The notes below the pieces were generated by a model. It searched no databases and had not been told where the DNA came from. It saw only the letters and a program-made list of their open reading frames with translations. A stretch of DNA of 64,000 nt from Gaertneriomyces semiglobifer (Eukaryota; Chytridiomycota; Chytridiomycetes; Spizellomycetales; Spizellomycetaceae), in the NCBI GenBank assembly GCA_025558075.1, contig JAHLKF010000003.1, positions 186,001 to 250,000 on the forward strand. The letters run 5' to 3'. This document shows, one piece after another, positions 44,887-56,172 of this stretch; positions within the stretch are counted from its first letter, which is position 1; each line of letters opens with the position of its first letter. The position numbers and the translations under genes are program-made.

Positions 44887-46113
44887 TCATGCCTTCTTTC
44901 GGCTTTTGGAGAAAACTGGACTTTCTGGATCAAGTATAGTTTCCCGACATCTAATCAATTCCATTTGGATTCTAGTCTGGAATTCACCAAAAACTCTCCC
45001 AAAGTCCATTACGGTCACCATCGGCTGAAGCGACCAGTAGGTAGCGAATTCTTCGAAACAATAGCCTGAATACAATGAAATTCGTCAGTTCGGCATAATG
45101 AGCCCCGATCCAGATTACTTACAGTAGAACTCCATGAAGACCTCTCTCGACGTTCCAAAGGTATACAGGAAATGTTGCAACTGCCGGGTTCGCAATAGTT
45201 GTAACGCGAAATCAGTAATATTGATCCCAACTATGGCGAAAGAGAACCACGCGGTGGGATGGTGAGAAAGCGCCAGAACCCTTCTCACAGAATCTGGATA
45301 AATCTTGGCATAATAATGGAGATTGTCGAGCCCCAGCATGCCCATTCCTCGAAAATCGGTTGCCGGATCTTTTCCTTGAAATCCAATCTTCTGCCACTGA
45401 TCAGAGATTCGAGATACTAATCGTTCATTACGCGCTAGAAGATCCCACAACTCGAGTAATTTCTCTTCATGAAGCGTATTGGTCGGGTCGTACTTGGTAG
45501 CCGCGCGGGCGTTCAAGTCATGCACTAGCCGATGGGACGAGATGATAGTACTCATGCACTGACGCAGCAGAAGCGCTTGCGGAGTGTCCGGAGCGCCACC
45601 GTTAGGAAATCCTTTCTTGCTAAGAACGATTCCAAGCGGTTCATCAAGGTGGCTGTCACGGGCCTCTAGCAGCCGCCGCACCTCCGTTAAACTTGTCGAG
45701 TACAGTAAGCAGCGGTCGATACGGAAGACCAAAGCGGCCCGCGCATTTGCCATCTGCTTGAAGGACTCGAGTTCCTTGGCCCCTGCATCCTTGTCTGTAA
45801 CAAGTCCTTTTGCAGCGGCAGCAGCAGCAGCGCCCGAATCTGCACTTCTTTGACTTGCAAGCTCTCGCAGTTCATGTCCATAGGCGGCACCTTCAAGTGC
45901 CCGTTGCTGAGACGCTTTGACGGCCTGGTCGCATATGCGATACAGTTCTGAAGTGCCTGTTAACTGTCGATAAATCCACTTAAAGAGTTTGTAGAACCAA
46001 CTCAGGATCGGCGATTGGTATATTTGGGTGAGCACAAGTCTGCCAATGCCATGAGAATAATCAAAGAACATGGGAATGTAGACCGGCCGACCGAAAATCC
46101 ATTGCAGCACCAT
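44887..46113 (-). CDS. ELMO-domain protein (ELMOD-like ARF/ARL GAP)
   Basis: Exons 46113-45123 and 45065-44887; 389 aa. The ELMO domain (about residues 200-350) contains LLELWDLLARNERLVSRISD, QWQKIGFQGKDPATDFRGMG, LGLDNLHYYAKIYPD and WFSFAIVGINITDF. ELMOD proteins are GTPase-activating proteins for ARL2 and other ARF-family GTPases through an invariant Arg; the Arg in DFRGMG is in the expected place. The N-terminal region is helical with an Ala run (AAAAAAAK). The C-terminal FMEFYCYCFEEFATYW matches the family end, which supports the last intron. Confidence 0.92.
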
Positions 46114-46247
46114 GATCGTAGGTACGTCGTAGCTGGCAGCTCAGCTTTGCGGGCTCTCCATCCAGTCGTTTCTCCTTTACGCGCAAAGCCTCTGGAAATC
46201 AAGATGCTCGTTGGGAATGCTTAAGTGTTGGCGGTGAGATACTAAAC

Positions 46248-46740
46248 ATGGTGACCCAAGATACACTCAAAGTTGGAGATGCCCCGCCTACCAAGACCAC
46301 TCGAGCGAAATGCTGGGCTGCAAGGGATACGTACTTCGCTTGTTTGGACGACCACAATCTGTGGTTGCAAGGTCTGAGACCTCAAACACATGAAGAGATT
46401 ATCGCTTTGGACGCTAAGCGCCCGATCATACGTTCCGAGTCAGATAGGAGCCTTACCAAAAAGGAGCGTGAAGATCTGTATATATGTCGGAAGATGAAGG
46501 AAATGTTTGATCAGAGTTGTTTGCCGAGCTGGGTGAGTTAACATGGCAGTGTATGCGAGGTCTACGAGATCACCTTTACTGACCTATGAGATCCTGTAGG
46601 TAAACCATTTCAGTCTGTTGCGCGTGAAGGATCTCCAAACAAAGTACTTGAGAGAGAAGCTAGAAAAGGATGAAAAGGAACGAGAAGCAGCCGGCAGTGG
46701 ATTCTGGGAGAAAGTGCAAGCAAAGCCGGCATCAGCGTAG
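46248..46740 (+). CDS. COA6: Coa6-like cytochrome c oxidase assembly factor
   Basis: Exons 46248-46532 and 46600-46740; 141 aa. A small intermembrane-space twin-Cys protein that helps deliver copper to Cox2. Cys22 and Cys32 form a CX9C pair (CWAARDTYFAC), and Cys80 and Cys91 a CX10C pair (CRKMKEMFDQSC). LPSWVNHFSLLRVKDLQTKY follows, as in Coa6. A coiled basic C-terminus is present. The segment between the pairs is longer than usual. It is divergent from the ELMO gene (134 bases). Confidence 0.88.
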
Positions 46741-47143
46741 TTATGAAAGAGACGCAGACACTCAGAGTTTGTTGGATATATGGCAATCGAGAGAGCCAAG
46801 CCGCGCGCACTGTAGCAAAATTCATACTCAATAAATATTTGTACGCTTGGGTTGGAAGGTTGAGATTGGACGGAATCTGCATTGCATATTGAATTCCGAT
46901 GATGTGTAATGTGGGACGCACTATCACGGCATGCCTAGTCCCTGGTGACCACAAGTCACCCGCGGAGGCATAATCGACATCAAAACTGTGATGGCCCAAG
47001 CTACATTTCCTCATGTTCGTCCCCATCTCATCATCGCATCCCAGTTGGGAAGCTTTTGATAATCCCATCACCCAGAGGTTGACGCCGGCAAAAGGTAGTA
47101 GCACGGCAAGTCATATCGCGTCTTGTATGGCCCGACTGCGCTT
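46741..47143. other. Intergenic, convergent COA6 / GID8
   Basis: 403 bases between convergent stop codons. A minus-strand 164-codon frame (47104-46610) largely overlaps COA6 on the opposite strand and has no motif; treated as chance. Confidence 0.5.
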
Positions 47144-48186
47144 CTAGTTAGGGGCTTCCAACTCTGCCGTGACAAGGTTCTTAATTTTTGGAAATGAAAC
47201 CTTTTCTTCCAGTTGATTCTGAAAATGTGATCATCAAAGATGTCATTCTCATGACTCTATCATTCAGAATACTATCCAAGACGTACCTGGGCCCAAACCA
47301 GCATTCGTAGTAACCCCGGCAATTTCGGGTCCTTCTCTTGACATTGGGCAGTCAGAATGGCAGAGTTCAGTTCACTGGCAAGTTTCTGCCTTTGGCTTTG
47401 CTCAAGCAGGTACGATACGGGACTTTGTTGCATGTTTTCGAAAGCCAAGAGCGCCATTGTGCGCTCAAGTTCTTCCAGGAACTCGGGATTCGTTAAGCCA
47501 AGGGGTGCCAGCTCTTCCGACGCAAACTCTAATGCAGTGGATATATGGTTGTTGCGAATGAGCTCGATAAGACGCTGTAATTGGAGATGGAAATACAGGC
47601 GAGGGTTGGTATCTAGAATCTTTCATACCACTACAGTTAGCTGACTCAGTAGGCACGAGTAGCAAGGCTTCAAGAACCCTCGTACCTCAGGATCCAGGTC
47701 ATTTACTCTCTCGATGGCGTTCTCAATATGACCTTCTTCAATCGCATTTCGAATCGTCATGCGGTCCTCAATGCTAGCCAATTCAATCCCGGGATGAAGC
47801 CCGCTTTCTCTGCTGAACTTCTCCGCTGCATCCTTGTACCCCTCAATTACCAGATAATTCATTATAAGCTTATTCAGATCTTGTTTGCTGATTTTGACCT
47901 GCGACAGTCGGTTTTGCCAATCTTTCAGTGGAATCTCAACCTTCAGAAAAGTAGTTAGGCAGATGTCCCTTTGACCTTTGTGAACTTCTGCCTGCGCCCG
48001 CAGACCAATTACCTTCTTGCCGCTGTTCTGACCCGACTGTGTAGATTCAATTGGAGCGCGTGAATTGGTGGTCGATGACGGTGGAGGAGGGGCGCCGAAG
48101 GAAAGAATGCGGAGGGACTACGTTTAGTTCCTTTGAATAATGGAGAGATACGTATTTGGGGCCAACTGTGCACGGCGACGTACCAT
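47144..48186 (-). CDS. GID8: Gid8/TWA1, LisH-CTLH-CRA subunit of the GID/CTLH ubiquitin ligase
   Basis: Five exons: 48186-48184, 48117-48013, 47940-47686, 47619-47287 and 47218-47144; 256 aa. The scaffold subunit of the GID/CTLH E3 ligase, which degrades gluconeogenic enzymes in yeast. LisH (NKLIMNYLVIEGYKDAAEKF), CTLH (RNAIEEGHIENAIERVNDLD, then QRLIELIRNNHISTALEFA) and CRA (ERTMALLAFENMQQSPVSYL) follow one another. The C-terminus ends KVSFPKIKNLVTAELEAP. Exon 1 contributes only the ATG, directly followed by a GTACGT donor; the next exon opens SLRILSFGAPPPP and has no upstream ATG. Confidence 0.93.
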
Positions 48187-48464
48187 TGTGAGCCTGTGAT
48201 TCACACTAGTCGTATAGTTTGGCAGATTTGAAAAGCAGGAGACGAAGAGTGACCCGGGTGGGCACGTTGATTAGCAGCAGCTATACAATAATACAAGGAG
48301 GCGTTTGGTTCTCTGCAGCCGGTGGTATCTGCGCTCGAGTCGTTTGAGGCGAGTTTGACCAAACCAGACGTGTTCCTACTTCGCGCTATGACTGTGGTCC
48401 GTTTTTTGAGTTTTTCGAAAGGACAACTGCGAATGGTGGATTTCCACCAGGTTCATTTGCCGCT

Positions 48465-49574
48465 ATGACTCTGCGATCTCAGCATACCTACACGGCAGTT
48501 CCTACAGGTGTCATACCGGTACCATCCGCTTCACCACCTACGCTTGCGCCACTGGTAAATGCCGGGACCGCTTCTGCAGCTGCCGCTGTGGCATCATCGG
48601 CGACATGGGATACGTTAAGACGGCAAGCACGACAACTGGAAAACGACATTGATGGAAAGCTCGTTCAGTACTCGAGAATAGGAAACGCCACTCCTTCCGG
48701 CGTCTCGTCGTACGCTGGCGCATCGAGAATAGGTACTCCTACTCATGGGTTTCCTGGAGCAAATGCAATAGAATTGGAGTTAGAGGACCTACTGAAGAAA
48801 GTGAGTTGCAATGTTTCTCTTGTCAGCTACGCTTACTGACAGTGTATTGATTGTTTCCATAGCTGACTTCAGTAGTGAACCAGATGTCAAACTGCCTTGA
48901 TAATATGGCAAACTCTATGGCGCCAAACCCGTCAATGATGCATCATTTGCAACGTCATAGAGACATCTTGTTCGACTACTCCAAAGATTTTCGCAAAACC
49001 AAGGTGCGCTTCGTCTGTAACCCGATTCATGTGAAAACTGCAGATGTTCACATCGCAGAATATCTAGGCTCACATCGCGGCAATGCAAGATCACGCACAG
49101 TTGCTCGGTTCAGTGCGACACGACGTAAAGTGAGCACTGTTATTGTTAGATTCCTTCCGTAAGAGTGCTGACTCTTTGTTTTCCTGGCAGCTCGTACAAG
49201 TCATCAGCGGGTATGAACACGCAGGATTATCTCTTGAGTGAAAGGGGTCGAATAGATGGGACACACCACATGGCTGATGAAATATTGGACAATGCATATG
49301 CTATGCGAGCCGATTTACATGATCAACGAGGGTTCTTGCGGCAGGCACGAGGACGGATGACGGGGGTTCTAGGTATTTCACTTATGCTCGTTGACTGTTT
49401 CCAACACCTACGACTCTGGACGCTAATGGTTTGAGCACAGCACAATTCCCACTGGTAAATAACCTGATATCGAAGATAAATACTCGCCGAAGACGGGACT
49501 CACTGATCATGGCTGGAGTCATAAGCTTCTGCACATGCTTTTTGTTGTGGTATTTCTTGAGCAGATTTATATAG
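48465..49574 (+). CDS. GOS1: Golgi SNARE Gos1/GS28
   Basis: Five exons: 48465-48800, 48863-49003, 49068-49129, 49191-49372 and 49441-49574; 284 aa. A Qb-SNARE for transport within the Golgi. TWDTLRRQARQLENDIDGKL starts the N-terminal helical domain. The SNARE motif runs through IDGTHHMADEILDNAYAMRA and LHDQRGFLRQARGRM to the linker INTRRRRDSL. A single C-terminal membrane anchor (IMAGVISFCTCFLLWYFLSR) follows. All junctions keep phase. It converges on the thioesterase gene, 56 bases away. Confidence 0.95.
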
Positions 49575-49630
49575 AGTATGAAAGTGCTGCAGAGTCGCTG
49601 TTTCTATGCTTACTAAAACGCTATGGATAC

Positions 49631-50552
49631 TCACGACGGTCTAAATTTACTGGCAAGCGCCAAAAGAGCCTGTCGCGGACTGACAAAGATTCCGGTCGCC
49701 TCCACATAGAGCTTAGTACCGTCAATGCTCTCGATCTTTGCCTCGCCAAACGCCTTTCTCCCATCGAGCTTGGACAATTTGGAGCGCATCACGATGAACT
49801 GGTCGCTCTCCACGGGCTTACGGTAGTTGACATTAAGGTTGACTGTGAAGCCAGTCTGGTAGGGGAGCGAAGGTATGGTCTGGATAACGGCCATTGTCAA
49901 AAGCGGTCTTGGGTCCGACAGGTATCAGGAGGTACTTACCGAGCGCGCGATCATCTCGTCCATTAAAGTGGCCAAGACTCCTCCATGCACAATCTTGTCA
50001 TGACCACACAGGCGGTCTCCAACGTGAAGGACTGCGATGCACTCCGTCATATCCTTGTTGTGGAAGAGCACGGGCCTGAGAGCGAACTGGTGGAGGGTGA
50101 GATTATGCTCTCACGGTGCAAAACTGTGCAACGAGTACCTTGCCCTTCCCGCGAAGCGTCCCTGCTGTGAAGTTACGATGCAATCGCCCGCCGCTCAAAT
50201 AGTCGTACGGGTCGACCTCTTTCCATGATGGGTCCTTCCGCAAGGCCTTCACAAATTCATGGCTATCCCTCTCTTCTGTAAGCAATTCTCGATGCACTTC
50301 CTCCTCGTGATCCCCTGCAGCTGAGAACACATCGTCCGATGGACTGAGCATCTGGTAGGTTACCGCGGATGACGCTCCAGCAGTGGCAACCAAAGCTAGC
50401 GCGAACCGTCCCCTTGAGCGTCTGGCTTGCGGGACAACGGTGGCTGCATAGCATCGGGAGGCGGTTTGAGGCATAACGCGCGACCAGCCAGCCGTAAGAT
50501 TACGCCGCCCAGCGTTCAACGCTCTAGAAATCAGCATGGTACCCGTGAACAT
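49631..50552 (-). CDS. Mitochondrial hotdog-fold (4HBT/THEM4-like) thioesterase
   Basis: Exons 50552-50139, 50086-49940 and 49879-49631; 269 aa. The N-terminal about 60 residues are Arg/Ala-rich (presequence), then a hydrophobic stretch (FALALVATAGASSAVTYQML). The hotdog domain shows HVGDRLCGHDKIVHGGVLAT followed by LMDE (the HGG..ATL.DE core of the THEM family) and VNLNVNYRKPVESDQF, then the closing strands LDGRKAFGEAKIES and YVEATGIFV. It probably hydrolyses acyl-CoA in mitochondria; the chain length is unknown. Fungal homologues are usually annotated only as thioesterase superfamily. Confidence 0.85.
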
Positions 50553-50830
50553 GAGATCTATTCAATTCAATCTACGTCTATGCAAGACCTGTCTCTCGAT
50601 TCTCTACTCGTTGACGACCGAACGATGGCCTTCGAATTCGATTCGCAGCCGAAAATGTCGTTCGCAAATTCGAATTCGGGTAAACCATTCACCGCGTTAG
50701 ATTTACTTATCGATACACGATTGTATATTCCGCCCTGCGACGAGTTCGTCGACGACACGCAGAGGCCCAGGCAGCAGACGGATATCAAAGATCCGTCGCA
50801 CGCAACGCTACGCAAAGCAGGAAGCGAACC

Positions 50831-52189
50831 ATGATACGATTCACATTGATATCCCGAGCCGGAGACGGCTTACCGCTAGTTGCGACAATGGAGTCTCAGC
50901 GCGTAAGTGTCAACCTTTGCTACCTACCAGGTTTTACAGGAACTTATCGGACTCGATCAGGATGAAGAGGAAATAGCAGCTCATAAGAAAATGTCCAAAT
51001 CAATAATCAAAATACTCGGTCCGGAAGGCTCACTGACGGGCCGACAGGCAGTTGCGCAAGATGCTGGGTCTATATCGGCTGATGAGTTTACATTTCACTA
51101 CATCAACGATTCTGGAATTATCTTCCTTGCTCTATGTCACCATCGTTACCCTCGCGTACTGGCATTCGCCTTTTTGGATGAGCTTGTCAATGCCTTTCTA
51201 GCGGAGCTAACTGGAGCCGGCGCTCAAAACACCCGTGTGAATGCTGTTAGGCGACCATACAGCTTCATTCGTTTCGGTAAGCAGCTTGATAACCAAGTGC
51301 AATTGCAATCTTCCATGTCTAACATTACTGTAGAGCCTACCATTCAATCTATCAAGAAACGTTATGAGAATACCCACCGCCTGAGACCGAATGGAGATCT
51401 TGCTGACCTCTCAGCCAGGGTAACCAATATTCCTGTGTACCAAGTAACGGATGTCCTGGGCCCGTCAGTTTCAATTACCAGTGGTATGCACGTTTCATGA
51501 GTGAGGGCCATTATGTGTTGCCATTAATACTTTACAGAGTCGTTTCACAGCTTCTCACCGCTACAAGGCCTGCCGTCACTTCGCATACCATCCATACCTG
51601 GGCTCAGTCGGAGCCAAACAGCCACCTCACGCGTACATCAACTTCCGCAAGCGTACAACAGCAGAGCTCTCATATATCTATTTTCTGCGGTTTCGTTGAT
51701 TGACCTTGTCTACCTTTTCGGACCTTGGCTATTTCCTGTCCTGCGGACGTCGTTGTGGACAGAAGGACTTTTGAGATTTGCTTTGGGGTTACTTGCGCCG
51801 GTAGTGTTCCTGGTGGTGAGTCATTCTGATTTCAGTTACCCTTTGACGAGATGCGTATCTAACGCGCGCGATAGGCTTATAAACACCACAATTCTGCCGG
51901 ACCACCAGAACTGAGCAACCGGATAGCTGACGTAGTCACCACTCATACTGTTCTGACATTGATCGAATTATTGTTCACTGCGGTATGCAAAGCACCACCA
52001 GCGGATGCTTTGGTGACGACTTCGACCATTGCTGCAGTTACTGCGTATTTGTCTTCCTGGTGCGTGCCATTACCTATCGTGGCATTGAAGGCGGCGTATG
52101 TCCTAGTAGCTACTGTGGCTGTCACGGGTCAGAATGTACAGTTGTGGATTAGGAAATGGCGAAGTAGGAAGGGACGGCATTCAGATTAA
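50831..52189 (+). CDS. Longin-domain membrane protein, SEC22A/C-like
   Basis: Five exons: 50831-50902, 50940-51276, 51334-51483, 51538-51815 and 51875-52189; 383 aa. The longin domain opens MIRFTLISRAGDGLPLVATM and includes FTFHYINDSGIIFLALC and YPRVLAFAFLDELVNAFLAE. RPYSFIRF then joins EPTIQSIKKRYENTHRL, as in animal SEC22A/SEC22C. The C-terminal half has about four hydrophobic segments (YLFSAVSLIDLVYLFGPWLF, LLRFALGLLAPVVFLV, ALVTTSTIAAVTAYLSSW, ALKAAYVLVATVAVTG) and no SNARE motif, again like SEC22A/C and unlike SEC22B/yeast Sec22. It probably acts in early secretory traffic. The first intron is only 37 nt. Confidence 0.82.
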
Positions 52190-52739
52190 AGGCAAATGAC
52201 ATGGCATACAGCCGAAATATGAACTTTATAACGGGCTATGTGAAATGGATTGAGGTTTACTGGAGGTGTATATGTCCTGTACGTAAACCTGGCAACGCGG
52301 GCGGCTTCTCTACAGCCTGATCATCTGACGCAAGGAATAAATGCAAATAATAACGAAGAAAAGTAGATACCTATACATGGTCATCAAAGCTTGCCGCGCA
52401 TTGAAGGCTAATGAGGAAGCAGATCAGCAAGCATCGGCGCTCATTCCATCTCGTAGGTGCCAACGAGGCCTTTATATTGCCCCAGCGGACAATTGGCGGG
52501 CAGAATGTCCTCGAGCCCGGACGGTCCATCTATGACGGATCATTGTACCCACTCTAGTAAACGAGGGAGGAGTTGCTCGTTGAATTGTGGCCATTGCATT
52601 CGGCTGCTGCCCCATGGCGTCGTTTTTGCTGAATGTTTCTCGTAACCGGGGAGGTCCCCTCGGATGCTTACGTACAACTCCGCAAACGCGACCACTTTCG
52701 CAACTTCCGCGGAGAACGGTACGAGGGTCAAGTTCAACG
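52190..52739. other. Intergenic, SEC22-like / CFAP119-like
   Basis: 550 bases, with no gene recognised. Both neighbours are on the plus strand. The frame of the CFAP119-like gene is open upstream of its first ATG to about 52587, so a longer first exon or upstream exon is possible. Confidence 0.45.
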
Positions 52740-54361
52740 ATGTCCTCCCCACTGTCCCCACCAACAGTCCGATTTCCCTCCTTCCCGGCGCTAAGTAAAA
52801 CCAATGATTCCGACTCTCATGGACGATCTGCGGCGACCCCATCTGATTATTCAGGTCTCGCCCTGAGCCGCGAAAATGCAGAGAAGCTTTTGCATGCGAT
52901 AGAACGATCAGATATGGGGCAGGCTCTGTAAGTGTAGGTCGTCATCAGGTTCTCAATCTTCAATTTGGTAGTAAATGCCTTACCACTTGATATTAGAGAG
53001 TTGCTACGAAAGGCTCTCGGATTGCGTGCACAGCCTCCTCCGCTTGCAACTTTCGTCGATGCTATCGAACCTTTCAACACTAGTCCTTCAGAAGAAGATC
53101 TCATTGCTCAAGATGATATGCTTGCGCGATACATGGTGGATCTGTTTGAGGATATCAAGCGGATGGATCTTCCCGCTTGGCAGTGGGCGGTGTGGATAAC
53201 GGTAATGTTCGAATCTCACAAGGCATATATAGGTAAGCAGACACAGTGCCTGCCTGCCTCAATGATATTCTGAATGGTATTGATGAGAGCTTTCTGATGG
53301 CAATTCATCAAAGCTCAAGTGCACCAAAAGCACCTCGATCCTACACCAGAAGCGTTCCTCGAAACTTTCATGAACATACTTGTGGAGCACAATTATGGCA
53401 AATATTCGTGCCGACCGTTCACCAGACAGGAGTGCACAGCATTTCTTGATTGTATTTCAGAGAGGTACAGCTGAAGTTTGTTGATTCACGATTGCTCGGT
53501 GACTTCCATTCTGAGCGTTCAATGCAGCTACGGCAAGCATGTAAAGCTGCTGACGTACGTATTCAGCAAACCGCAAGATATAGACACATCAAATGTGGAG
53601 CAGCCTTATGAAACACCAGACAGAGTCCTCGTGGATGATGATAAAACTGTAGCGTTTGTCAGCCAACCGCTATCGAAAGCCATTCCGGCTGAGAAATGGG
53701 ACGACTGGTGTCGCGCACAGGAAGAGGAAAAACGGCTGGAGCAAGAACGTATTGAGGTACGTTGCGTTAGGCGCGTGAACGAGCATTAGTAGTAATGTTA
53801 TTTCTCAACCCAGCAAGCCAAGCGTGACGCTCGCCAAGCGGCCGAAGCCGCCGAGGCACAGCAAGCGGCAGAGGCGGCGGCTGCGAATGGTAAGGCACAT
53901 GAGGCACGCGTAGAAGGTGAGCTTTCTATTGTTTGTACTTAGTATGGAGATATTCGTTGACGTTGGTACTCCTTGAAGGACCGTCGGTACCCCAGATGCC
54001 GACATTGCAGCCACGGCATCTGCCGATGTTACCGGATCTGCCTCCACAGTATTTGTTGCCGCTCGCAAGTTCGCCAACCACTAGCGTAAATGCATCAGAT
54101 CAAACGGAAGTTCCTATGCCGTCCACTATAGCCCAAATATTATCCCACACCTTAGAGCAACATATTACACAATTGGCGACAAGTTTTGAAGCCCTGATGG
54201 ACCAACAATTGACCGACATGCAAGCCATTTTAGATTTCAAGGAAGTAGAGAAGAAAGCAAAAGGCGAGGTGAAGAACAAAGAAGACAAGATCAAAGCGAA
54301 AAGTGCGAAAAGCGCACGAGGGAAAGAAGCAACGACGTCTTCGCGAAAAAAAAGTCCGTAG
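52740..54361 (+). CDS. CFAP119: CFAP119 (CCDC189)-like ciliary protein, putative
   Basis: Six exons: 52740-52927, 52997-53232, 53314-53464, 53528-53756, 53814-53916 and 53979-54361; 429 aa, phase kept. The conserved-looking core is YMVDLFEDIKRMDLPAWQWA, VWITVMFESHKAYI, EAFLETFMNILVEHNYGKYS, then HVKLLTYVFSKPQD, followed by an Ala/Glu/Gln helix and a Lys-rich tail. By my reading this is the CFAP119/CCDC189 family of cilium proteins, known from Chlamydomonas FAP119 and mammalian sperm, but I cannot confirm this without a search. It is tail-to-tail with the axonemal gene DRC9, 69 bases between stop codons, which supports a flagellar role. Confidence 0.6.
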
Positions 54362-54430
54362 TTCTCCTGGGCTGTCTTAAAAGGGTACATGAAGTACATA
54401 ACTGGATCCCGCCGTGCATGGTCGTCATAG

Positions 54431-56022
54431 TTATTTCTTGGGAGGAGCTTTGGCTTTCTTGCCCTTCGCCGACCCAGGCGCTTTACCTTTGCCTTTGCCC
54501 TTCCCCTTCTTGGCCTTTGCAGATTTTGACGCCATCTGCAAGAGAACAAATTAGCTGGCGTGCCATTTGAGGCGTATTTCACTCATATTAACTGACCTTC
54601 TCTTGTAATCGTCGCTTGTACCATCTCTGAATGCGAGTTGCAGCAAGGTCGCGCTGGCGCTCCACTCGCTGCCGCTCAGCTTCTTGTTGCTTATTTGTGC
54701 GATCTTCATCCACTACCTTTTCCAACTCTTCGTAAGCGTTCAGAAGCTCCTCAAACTTGTCAAGATCCTGACTTCTTCGCTGTTTCAACGCCTCTAATTC
54801 TGCGGTTTTGGCTTCCGTGTCCTCTTCGTACTTTGTCATCCAATCTTGAATCTGCTTCTCAAGATTTTCTCTTTGGCGAGTCAGGAAATCAACAATCTTA
54901 TCATGTGCCTTCTGTTCTTGTTCAAGTTTCTTCGTCAGCAGCTCCTTCTCCTCCAAAAGGGTAACTTCCTGATGCTGGCAACGTTGTCTAACGCTGTTTT
55001 CATGCGCTTTGGTTTCTTTCTTAATGTATTTCTGCTCTGATGTTGTCAAAATATTTATTTCTTGGATGGTATCCTTCAGCTGTTGAATGACTTGTGCGCG
55101 ATCGTTTGTTTCGTCCTGAAGAAGTTTCTTTTCACTGGACAAATCTTTTTGTAGAGCCTTCAGTCGGCGGGACGCTTCCTGCTCTCTAATAAATAATATA
55201 AGCACAGTCATACTGGGTGAAACAATTGGACACTCAAGCATGTCTTCTCACTTGTGAATGGTATCTTGTAGGATGTTGCGCTTTTTATATTCTTCGTTGA
55301 CAGTTGTCATCAAGCTATTGAAACGGTGCTCTCGTAATTCTCGTATTGTCTTCCCGATTAAAGCTTGTAATGCGCTGCGTTCCTGTTGCACTTTCAAGAG
55401 GTTCTTGGCAACATTGGGATGCGCCTTCAGGTTATTGGCGAGCACTGTAAATATGTAGAATTAGCAATTTTCGCATGTGCCTTAGTACAGCTTCCTGCTT
55501 CTACGCACTTGCGGGAGTTATGACCACGACCCTAACCTTGTGTAGTCTGCTTCAATTCTGAGACAACATCGAGAATGGCCACTTGTCCTTCTTTGAATTT
55601 AGTTTTGTTTGGCAGCTTCTTCAATTGCTCTTGCTCATGCACTAGTTGCTCGTACCGAGCCTCAAGTGCCTTTTGATCTTTGAGTATTCTAGTTATTCGC
55701 TCACCGGCCTTCATGATAAAGGATTAGTGCTCTACCAAAGTCTAATACCCCAATGGCAACGTAAACTCACTGGCTTACTCTCGCTTTTACCGCCTACCGG
55801 CGTACCGCCACTAATGTCCGCCAGCACAGCAAGTTGCTCTAATGCGTCTTCAAAGACTGCAATGTACGACTGGGCCTTACCGGCCGGTAGGATCATTGCA
55901 GCGGGATCCCACGAACCATCATGCAAGCCAGGGGCCATGGTTTTATTAGGATCGCCCGGAACGAAGTTCCGATCAAGAGAATGCCCTGGGAGAGCCGGAA
56001 GAGGTGAAGTCCCGGTTAACAT
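54431..56022 (-). CDS. DRC9: Dynein regulatory complex subunit 9 (IQCG)
   Basis: Five exons: 56022-55771, 55708-55537, 55444-55252, 55185-54597 and 54535-54431; 436 aa, the length of animal IQCG (about 443). An axonemal nexin-dynein regulatory complex subunit that controls ciliary beating. Almost the whole protein is coiled coil. Family-like stretches are TIRELREHRFNSLMTTVNEE, YKKRNILQDTIHKEQE, KDTIQEINILTTSEQKYIKK, QIQDWMTKYEEDTEAKTAEL and KVVDEDRTNKQQEAE. An IQ motif for calmodulin follows (LAATRIQRWYKRRL). The C-terminal tail is Lys/Gly/Pro-rich (KGKGKGKGKAPG). Confidence 0.92.
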
Positions 56023-56172
56023 TGAAGTTCTGGACGTTATGCTGGGGTCTCGAGGCGTTCATTTCGTCGAATCTGGGCTGCGTCAAAACGCGCGAGCGGT
56101 GCTTATCCAATGGCTTATGTCAACCACACGTTTATAGATCTATTATATGATGCTCAAATTGCAAACGCAGAC

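Noticed and set aside
46610..47104. Minus-strand 164-codon frame
   Set aside because: It overlaps the coding exon of COA6 on the opposite strand and shows no motif; judged a chance frame.
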